NCBI GenBank assembly: GCA_037131655.1
Contig: JBAXQP010000001.1
Location: 1 to 34,584, forward strand
Length of the DNA stretch: 34,584 nt
Reading direction: 5' to 3'
Source of the DNA: a bacterium
Lineage (GTDB): Bacteria; Armatimonadota; Fimbriimonadia; Fimbriimonadales; JBAXQP01
Shown: positions 29,030-34,584 of the stretch, piece by piece
How positions within the stretch are numbered: position 1 is the stretch's first letter
How the letters are laid out: every line of letters starts with the position of its first letter
Translations under genes and position numbers: made by a program
The notes under the pieces: model-generated
The model's database searches: none
Seen by the model: the letters and a program-made list of their open reading frames with translations, nothing else
Told to the model about the DNA's origin: nothing

Positions 29030-30784
29030 ATGAAAGTTTGTCAATCATGTAAGGCAGAGATGCCTGCGGATTTGGAAATCTGCGAAAGTTGTGGAGTCAA
29101 ATATGAGATCGCCAAAAGACGTGGTGGGTTTCGAGGAGGATTATTTGTCCTCGCGCTTGTCATTCTTCTGGCAATAGGCGCGTTGGGTTATCGACTATTT
29201 TTCTCTCGAAATGGTGAGGAAGCCGCTCGCCTTTTACCTACAGGGTGCTGGATGGTAATTACAATCGATACCAATCCTTCGCCAACTCAGGCTAATCTAT
29301 TCCTTCGCATTTCCGATGCGATGAAGCGTGAAGGATTAGACAAGCAAACGGAAGACTTATTGAGCAGCGTGCTTGGTCCGTCCAAGCTTGCGACTGAGCT
29401 GAGACCCTATATCAACAATAGCTTGGCTTTAGGGATGTGGGGATCAACGGTAACGGACACAAGTGGAGCGGTTATTTTAAACGTAACCAACGCGAAAGCT
29501 GTTGCTTCCATATTGAATAGCAAGAACATCTCCACGAAAGACAATGGCGTCACGATTTATAAGGCTCCAGACTCGGAAATTAGAATAGCGCTGGAGGGTT
29601 CGAATCTGATAATGGCGGTTAAACCTTCCGATATCCATAAGGTTTTGGAGGTTAAGGCGGGCAAGGTCATTTCTGTTGTGGATACGGCAGAGTTCAAGGA
29701 AGCGCGTAAAACGTTGCCTGAAGATGCGAGCCTAATGATTTTTGTCCAACCATCCGGAGTTCAGAAAGTTCAACAATCCTATAACCCAACATCAGTTATG
29801 GAATCTATTAATTCTACAGCTTGGTGTGGAGTTGGGCTTACAATGCGTGATGATGGATTGCTTGTAACAGGCAGAATGCCCTCGGGTGTAGTTAAAGGTC
29901 TCGAAGGGCTGAATGATATTCAAGCTCTAAGATATGGACCACTTCAAGCAATGCCTTCAGGAGCATACGGCTTCTATACCCTTTCTCAGCCAAGCAAGTT
30001 TTGGGAAGTAATTCGGGTAATGATGGCACAGAACCCCGAAGCGGCTAAACAAATTGATCAAGGGCTTGCTGATTTCGATCAGACAAGCGGACTGAGTTTT
30101 GCAAAAGATGTGCTTCCGGCATTTGCTGGTGAAGCCGCGTTAGCCATTTATCCCAGCACAAAAAATAATAAGAATCAGCCTGAGATGATGCTGGTCCTCG
30201 ATTCATCGAATAATGCGACCCCCGGTCAGCTTATTGCTAAACTGACGGGGAACACCACGGCTTTACTTATGTTATCTAATGTCGCCGGATATAAACTAAC
30301 AAGCGTTCAAGAAGAAGGCATAAAGGTTTATAAATTCAATAATCCGACAATGAAAGATATGGCTGGAGAATTTACCTGCGCTCAGATTGGAGATAAGCTC
30401 GTTATCACCACCTCTGGTGAGCTTTTAACACGAGCGATAGGATGTAAGACATCGCCTACCGGTTCTTTAGCGCAAGAGCCGACTTTCCAGAAAATGATGT
30501 CTCATGGAGTACATGGGGCGCAAATTTTGTATATGATTAATTTTCCCTCCATGATTACAGCAATTACCCAAGCGGATAATCCTACAGACAAACCGAATGA
30601 GGCTTCTCAAGCTTGGATAGATGCATTTAAGGATACAGCGGTTGTGAGCGGCAGTGTCAACAATAAGGAAGCCTTCAGCGAAGCCTTTATACCCGTTGAT
30701 TGGGAGCATTTAGTCCATGCAATGGCTCTTGCCAGCAAACAGGCGCCAACACCCCCCACGCCTTCAGGCGGCGGAACGTGGTAA
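29030..30784 (+). CDS. DUF3352-like protein with zinc ribbon and membrane anchor
   Basis: A 584-aa protein of unknown function. Residues 1-25 form a zinc ribbon (C4-x-x-C7 ... C18-x-x-C21). Residues 37-57 are a single membrane helix (GGLFVLALVILLAIGALGYR). The rest is a large extracytoplasmic region resembling DUF3352: LLPTGCWMVITIDTNPSPTQ, ELRPYINNSLALGMWG, GAYGFYTLSQPSKFWEVI, FAKDVLPAFAGEAALAIYPS. I start at 29030, where GGAGG lies 5 nt upstream; an ATG four codons earlier would include that site. The zinc ribbon would face the cytoplasm. It is followed by a terminator and then by a paralogue. DUF3352 is known mainly from cyanobacteria, actinobacteria and deinococci, to my knowledge; the role is unknown. 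Confidence 0.78.
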   Translation: MKVCQSCKAEMPADLEICESCGVKYEIAKRRGGFRGGLFVLALVILLAIGALGYRLFFSRNGEEAARLLPTGCWMVITIDTNPSPTQANLFLRISDAMKREGLDKQTEDLLSSVLGPSKLATELRPYINNSLALGMWGSTVTDTSGAVILNVTNAKAVASILNSKNISTKDNGVTIYKAPDSEIRIALEGSNLIMAVKPSDIHKVLEVKAGKVISVVDTAEFKEARKTLPEDASLMIFVQPSGVQKVQQSYNPTSVMESINSTAWCGVGLTMRDDGLLVTGRMPSGVVKGLEGLNDIQALRYGPLQAMPSGAYGFYTLSQPSKFWEVIRVMMAQNPEAAKQIDQGLADFDQTSGLSFAKDVLPAFAGEAALAIYPSTKNNKNQPEMMLVLDSSNNATPGQLIAKLTGNTTALLMLSNVAGYKLTSVQEEGIKVYKFNNPTMKDMAGEFTCAQIGDKLVITTSGELLTRAIGCKTSPTGSLAQEPTFQKMMSHGVHGAQILYMINFPSMITAITQADNPTDKPNEASQAWIDAFKDTAVVSGSVNNKEAFSEAFIPVDWEHLVHAMALASKQAPTPPTPSGGGTW

Positions 30785-30813
30785 AGACATAAGCTATCAG
30801 TCATTACTCTCTG

Positions 30814-30843
30814 AAAAGTCCCCCTTAGAATAGGGGGGCTTTT
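30814..30843 (+). terminator. Intrinsic terminator between the two DUF3352 paralogues
   Basis: AAAAG-T-CCCCCT, loop TAGAAT, AGGGGG-G-CTTTT: a 12-bp stem with one T-G pair, ending in a T run, 29 nt after the stop codon. The second paralogue must therefore have its own promoter or depend on read-through. Confidence 0.9.
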
Positions 30844-30889
30844 CTGTGCGTCGATTCATGTTATTGATAAAAACATGGAATGTTTTATC

Positions 30890-32656
30890 ATGAATAACTT
30901 TAGTTCGTTAAAGAAAGCGGGTCTGTTATCCGCGCTCATCTTACTCATTGCATTGGGTGCACAGGCTCAAAGAGATTTCAGGGTTAACCTCACAAAACAT
31001 GGGCAAGATGTCGCTAACCTAGTTCCGTCTGACGCATGGTTAGTCATGACCTATGAGTTAATACCTGCGTCAAGTCAGGTAGCTCTATTCAATCGAATAA
31101 AGGAATCCCTCTCTCGTGAAGGGTTGAGCCAAAAAATTGATGAAGCAATCAACATGGCATGCAACTCAGTTCCGTTAATGAGAGATATTCATCCCTACTT
31201 TATCTCCAGTGTTACTCTTTGCATTTGGGGCGATCCAAACAAGCGAGCAAGTTCTGGTATGACCTTTTTCATCACGATTTCCGATCATTCTGCTGTCCAA
31301 AAAGCGCTCAAAGAGGATGCTGTTTTAACTACCATAGACGGCGTGAAAATATATAGCCTTCCTAACAGCAAGGAGTTACATTTCACCTTAGTAGGGAATT
31401 ATTTGGTAATTTCTATGACCAAAGCAAATCTGGTTCGAATTGCTCGGATTTATGAAACTCCTTCAAAGTCCCTTATAAATTCGCCTGCCTTCCAAACTGC
31501 GCAAGCTTCACTGCCTATTGAATCGAATATGCAACTTTTCCTTAAAACTAATATCTTCAATAAATTCCCAAATAATACGCTGAAAACCCCAAAGCAGAAA
31601 AGAGATTTCGCTTTAGCTTTAAAGTGCTTAAATACTTGCCCGTGGGTTGCGATGTCCTGTGCCTTCCAAGATACAGGATATTCAATGTCGCTCAGCGTCC
31701 AACTCAATTCGACTATATTGAAATCTTTGAACACTCTTAATGCCATAACCCCGATTAGCCTTGAGAACGTCAGCTATTTACCTGAAGGTGCCATTAGCTT
31801 CGTTACAATATCACAGCCGAGCAAGTTATGGCCTTTGTTCATTGATCCTGCCGAGCAATATCCTGAATTGCTTAAATCGATGATTATGGAAATTGCAAAA
31901 ATTGAAAAGGAAACAGGTCTCAAATTTAATGAGCAATTTCTTCCGAGCTTTGATGGTGAAATGACTGTCGGGATTTATCCTTCAGATACAAAAAAAGTTA
32001 GTCCGGAATGCATAGTTATACTTGGCTCTCAAAATGGCGCGAATCCGGCCGGCAGCGCTCAAGAGTATTTCAAGAATATTCAATCTGGACGTGTTCAGTT
32101 GCAGCCAGGGGATCGTTTAGCGCTATCGGCCATTCAGTTTGATGGAGAGACTATTTATAAATTGGTCGAGACCTCAACAATAAAAGCAAAAGTTTCTGGA
32201 AAGAAGCGTTCTCCTAGTGTCCCAGCTACTGAGGAAGATGTAACATACTTTTATCTTCCAGGTAATGACGTATTAGTCACCTCTCCTTCCAAGCGAGCCA
32301 TTATGAGAACCATTGCTTGCAATCAGCAAAAGATTGGTTCAATCACTCAACAGCCCGCATTTAAGAACATGCTCTCTCAAAAATCTTCAAATGCCCAGGC
32401 TTTCATGATGTACGACATGTCCGTAATAGCCCAACAAGCGTTTAATTCCCCGCTAACCAAAATCGTGAACAATGCCTTCAACGGAGCTTGTGTCGTAAAT
32501 GTTGGATATGATGGTTCAATGATCGAGGCCGATATGTTCGTCCCATTTGATTGGGATCAATATATCAGATCTGCCAAAAACCTTATGTCACAGTTCGAAA
32601 ATAGGACAAACGAATCTTCACCACCAAAGACTTTACCAAAGAAGAAGAAGAAGTAA
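30890..32656 (+). CDS. Secreted DUF3352-like paralogue
   Basis: A 588-aa paralogue of the preceding gene without the zinc ribbon. Residues 1-27 are a signal peptide (NNFSSLKKAGLLSALILLIA, then LGAQAQ). Shared landmarks with the neighbour are LVPSDAWLVMTYELIPASSQ, IHPYFISSVTLCIWGDP, GAISFVTISQPSKLWPLF, LKFNEQFLPSFDGEMTVGIY and, near the end, EADMFVPFDWDQYIRSA. The C-terminus is very basic (TLPKKKKK). I prefer the ATG at 30890 because it begins the signal peptide; the ATG at 30875 adds five residues, and neither has a strong ribosome site. The protein should be periplasmic or released. It is more diverged and richer in A/T codons than its neighbour, suggesting an old duplication. Function unknown. 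Confidence 0.75.
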   Translation: MNNFSSLKKAGLLSALILLIALGAQAQRDFRVNLTKHGQDVANLVPSDAWLVMTYELIPASSQVALFNRIKESLSREGLSQKIDEAINMACNSVPLMRDIHPYFISSVTLCIWGDPNKRASSGMTFFITISDHSAVQKALKEDAVLTTIDGVKIYSLPNSKELHFTLVGNYLVISMTKANLVRIARIYETPSKSLINSPAFQTAQASLPIESNMQLFLKTNIFNKFPNNTLKTPKQKRDFALALKCLNTCPWVAMSCAFQDTGYSMSLSVQLNSTILKSLNTLNAITPISLENVSYLPEGAISFVTISQPSKLWPLFIDPAEQYPELLKSMIMEIAKIEKETGLKFNEQFLPSFDGEMTVGIYPSDTKKVSPECIVILGSQNGANPAGSAQEYFKNIQSGRVQLQPGDRLALSAIQFDGETIYKLVETSTIKAKVSGKKRSPSVPATEEDVTYFYLPGNDVLVTSPSKRAIMRTIACNQQKIGSITQQPAFKNMLSQKSSNAQAFMMYDMSVIAQQAFNSPLTKIVNNAFNGACVVNVGYDGSMIEADMFVPFDWDQYIRSAKNLMSQFENRTNESSPPKTLPKKKKK

Positions 32657-32734
32657 TTAGCCCGTAATCTTCACCCAACTCCGGGCAGGGGATTGGTTCT
32701 ATTAAGAGAAATAGGCTAGGGGCGAAGCCCCCAA

Positions 32735-32820
32735 CGTGCCAAAGCTTTAGCGAAGGCACGTCACGCTGAGCGAAGTCGAAGGGTCTTCAGGAAGATTCCT
32801 CGACTTCGATCGGAATGACG
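32735..32820. repeat. Two adjoining palindromic intergenic repeats
   Basis: First, CGTGCC ... GGCACG (32735-32760) with a 14-nt centre. Then an inverted repeat from GTCACGCTGAGCGAAGTCGA (from 32760) to its near-complement ending AATGACG (32820), centred on TCTTCAGGAAGA. The second has the form of a dispersed repeat (GTCA ... GAGCGAAGTCGAAG) that I have seen in genomes of several phyla. A short GGGGC / GCCCC hairpin at 32719-32732 precedes them. No gene is seen in 32657-32915. Confidence 0.7.
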
Positions 32821-32850
32821 TTCCGATGGAATGTATAAGAAAGACTACGG

Positions 32851-32886
32851 AGATCCCCTATAGCCCCCCTTGGAAAAGGGGGACAT
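32851..32886 (+). repeat. Dispersed palindromic repeat, copy 3 (diverged)
   Basis: AGATCCCCTATAGCCCCC, then CTTGGAAAAGGGGGACAT: same layout as 17690-17726, with the left part diverged. It lies 30 nt from the 3' end of tsaD; the core CCCCCTTGGAAAAGGGGG could act as a weak transcript-end hairpin. Confidence 0.65.
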
Positions 32887-32915
32887 TCTGAAGCTGATAG
32901 CTGATAGCTTCTTAG

Positions 32916-33905
32916 CTATAAATCCGCAGTCGCAAGCGTGTCCAGCTCTAGGTCGCTGCGTTCGCCTTTTTGGAGGCGGTAATAGCCGGCGCAGGCGACC
33001 ATGGCGGCGTTGTCGGTGCAGAGGATGGAGGGCGGGATCACTAAACGAAAACCGGTATCCTTTGCGGCGGTGCTCATTGCTTCATTAAGTCGTGAATTGG
33101 CAGCGACGCCGCCTACTACAGTGATCGTCTTAACTTTAACCTGCCGTGCAGCGGTGATTGTTTTAGTAACCAATACCTCGACAACCGCTTCTTGGAAGCT
33201 TGCTGCGGTATCATTCACATTCAAAGCTTTTCCTTGCGTATCCACATACCGCAACACCGCTGATTTGAGGCCGCTGAAGCTGAAATTGAGTGTGCCATCC
33301 ATCCATGCTCTTGGAAACGGGATGGCATTTGGGTTGCCTTGTTTGGCAGCAGCATCGACTTTTGGCCCGCCTGGATAACCTAGTCCTAATAGCCTCGCCG
33401 ACTTATCAAAGGCTTCTCCTGCAGCGTCATCCATCGATTGGCCAAGGAGATAGTAGTCGCCGTGACCTTTAACGAGCATCAACTCGGTATGACCGCCTGA
33501 GACGATTAGACACAGATAAGGGAATTCTAATTCGGGATCGACAAGGCGAGCCGAGTACATATGACCTTCAAGATGATGTACTCCGATGAGCGGCTTTTGA
33601 AGGGCTAATGCGAGAGTTTTGGCGGCGGCAACTCCGACGACCAATGCACCAACTAAGCCAGGGCGGTTGGTGACGGCGATAGCGTCCACATCATCAAAGG
33701 TCATTCCTGCTTCATCGAGGGCTTGTTGGATGACGGGGTTCATTCGCTCCACATGCATCCTCGCGGCAGCTTCGGGAACAACTCCGCCCCACTTGGCATG
33801 CATCTCGACCTGAGAAGCCACTACATTCGATAGAATGCGGACCCCATCCTCTAAGAGAGCAGCGGAAGTTTCGTCACAGCTAGTTTCGATGCCAAGGATG
33901 ATCAT
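32916..33905 (-). CDS. tsaD: tRNA N6-adenosine threonylcarbamoyltransferase TsaD
   Basis: TsaD transfers the threonylcarbamoyl group to A37 of tRNAs reading ANN codons (t6A). The 329-aa protein has the start ILGIETSCDETSAAL, VVPEAAARMHVERM, TNRPGLVGALVVG, the metal-binding H111-LEG-H115, IVSGGHTELMLVKGHGDY, DDAAGEAFDKSARLLGLGYP, SFSGLKSA and VVGGVAANSRLNEAM, with the final metal-ligand region LCTDNAAMVACAG. The length is normal. The ATG at 33905 overlaps the rimI stop (ATGA). Partners TsaB and TsaE are not in the visible operon. Confidence 0.97.
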   Translation of the reverse strand: MIILGIETSCDETSAALLEDGVRILSNVVASQVEMHAKWGGVVPEAAARMHVERMNPVIQQALDEAGMTFDDVDAIAVTNRPGLVGALVVGVAAAKTLALALQKPLIGVHHLEGHMYSARLVDPELEFPYLCLIVSGGHTELMLVKGHGDYYLLGQSMDDAAGEAFDKSARLLGLGYPGGPKVDAAAKQGNPNAIPFPRAWMDGTLNFSFSGLKSAVLRYVDTQGKALNVNDTAASFQEAVVEVLVTKTITAARQVKVKTITVVGGVAANSRLNEAMSTAAKDTGFRLVIPPSILCTDNAAMVACAGYYRLQKGERSDLELDTLATADL

Positions 33906-34414
33906 TTGGCAAGCTCAGCGCGGTGCTTTGCGAGCATGGATTGGAATTCAGGAAAGCGCATATCTTCCGTCCACATAACAACCGCGTTTTCTTTGTTGTC
34001 GGGGTAGTAACGGCGACGGACAGCAACCGCTTTAAACCCATATTTCTTATACAGGTTTTGGGCGGCAAGGTTACTCTCCCGAACTTCGAGGGTGGCTTGC
34101 CTCATCCCTTTATCGATAGCCACATCAATCAGTTCGAGCAATATTTGTTCGCCGATCCGGCGTCCACGGTAAACGGGGTCGACCGCAATCGTGGTAATGT
34201 GCGCCTCATCGATAAGCAGCCACATTCCGCCATAACCAACGACCGAACCGGAACGCTTGGCGACGAAATAAAAGGCCGAACTGTTAGTTAGCTCGTTGGC
34301 AAAACTGGTGTGATGCCATGGAAGCGTAAAAGAACGCTTCTCAATCTCCCACACGGTGGGCAAATGTTCGGTGAGCATTTGCTCGAATGTTACATCCTCA
34401 ATAACAGTGGACAT
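33902..34414 (-). CDS. rimI: Ribosomal protein S18-alanine N-acetyltransferase RimI (GNAT family)
   Basis: A 170-aa GNAT acetyltransferase. The acetyl-CoA loop is ITTIAVDPVYRGRRIGEQIL (R-x-x-G-x-x region near residues 78-90). LEVRESNLAAQNLYKKYGFK is the RimI-specific stretch (E-V-R-x-S-N-x-x-A-x-x-L-Y), and RRRYYPDNKENAVVMWTEDM follows. The early EIEKRSFTLPWHHTSFANEL is the typical substrate-loop region. RimI acetylates the N-terminus of S18 in E. coli; other bacteria may have broader targets. The coupled overlap with tsaD is a common arrangement and supports the assignment. The ATG has no strong ribosome site. Confidence 0.93.
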   Translation of the reverse strand: MSTVIEDVTFEQMLTEHLPTVWEIEKRSFTLPWHHTSFANELTNSSAFYFVAKRSGSVVGYGGMWLLIDEAHITTIAVDPVYRGRRIGEQILLELIDVAIDKGMRQATLEVRESNLAAQNLYKKYGFKAVAVRRRYYPDNKENAVVMWTEDMRFPEFQSMLAKHRAELAK

Positions 34415-34462
34415 TTATGGTGCAGAGTGTAGCACAGAGTGAGTTCACTGTCAACCACGAAT

Positions 34463-34584
34463 TTAGCCGGTATCCAGTTTATAAAGTTCCACGGGGTTGT
34501 CATAGAGCCATTTTTGGGCGATTCTAATGGCTTGGGTTTCCGTTAATTTCTTATTTGCAATTCGATTAGCCAGTACCCCGGCGA
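34463..34584 (-). CDS. C-terminal fragment of a probable amidohydrolase (runs off the window)
   Basis: The minus-strand frame is open from the window edge to a TAA at 34463-34465 and gives about 40 residues: AGVLANRIANKKLTETQAIR, then IAQKWLYDNPVELYKLDTG. The pattern L-x-x-x-A-x-x-x-x-L-x-Y-D-N-P-x-x-L-Y-x-L is the C-terminal helix of metal-dependent amidohydrolases of the COG2159 type. Only the tail is present, so substrate and metal site cannot be judged. It is on the same strand as rimI, 48 nt upstream, and may be cotranscribed. Confidence 0.55.
   Translation of the reverse strand, partial: AGVLANRIANKKLTETQAIRIAQKWLYDNPVELYKLDTG

Overview
The window reads as chromosomal DNA from a flagellated diderm bacterium that is not an obvious proteobacterium. 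Outer-membrane signs are a phosphate-porin-like beta-barrel ending in Phe, a heptose-bisphosphate phosphatase (GmhB) and an O-antigen-ligase-type membrane protein. It also carries SepF next to yggS, RNase J, DUF1015 and DUF3352 genes, and a Pho box of 11-bp direct repeats as in Firmicutes and Cyanobacteria. SepF plus an outer membrane suggests a diderm Terrabacteria lineage such as Armatimonadota; this is inference, and I cannot fix the taxon by reading. No phage, transposase or CRISPR array is visible.

Layout. 1-2375 (minus): flagellar basal-body operon flgB-flgC-fliE-fliF, with fliF cut by the window edge. 2574-3518 (minus): orphan beta-class DNA methyltransferase. 3603-6724 (plus): family 2 glycosyltransferase overlapped by a polytopic O-antigen ligase/polymerase with a TPR-like tail. 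6725-7192: a stretch that looks empty but holds a 44-codon minus-strand ORF with its own RBS and intrinsic terminator, and a tRNA-Gln(TTG) with a near-perfect promoter. 7193-10574 (plus): gmhB, phoU overlapping yggS, sepF, and an NAD-dependent epimerase, ending in a strong terminator.

10620-16752 (plus): phosphate-starvation operon. Four 11-bp Pho-box repeats and an extended -10 precede an OprP/OprO-like porin, then pstS, pstC, pstA and pstB. Hairpins lie after the porin, after pstS and after pstA, and a 17-bp-stem hairpin closes the operon. They probably set unequal expression: much porin and PstS, less permease. PstC carries an unusual insertion of about 190 residues outside the membrane.

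16836-22570: an SDR oxidoreductase (plus), RNase J (minus), an unrecognised 261-aa protein (minus), DUF1015 and DUF92 proteins (plus). 22572-28914 (minus): a small secreted protein, two sugar nucleotidyltransferases flanking a DegT-type aminotransferase, a GT4 glycosyltransferase, and a second orphan DNA methyltransferase with a variant catalytic motif. 29030-32656 (plus): two tandem DUF3352-like paralogues, one zinc-ribbon/membrane-anchored and one secreted. 32916-34584 (minus): tsaD and rimI (overlapping) and the 3' end of a probable amidohydrolase.

Three intergenic stretches (17571-17815, 26556-26906, 32657-32915) carry dispersed palindromic repeats, including three related copies of one 36-37-bp element. 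Surface-glycan synthesis, phosphate acquisition and core housekeeping are the main themes.
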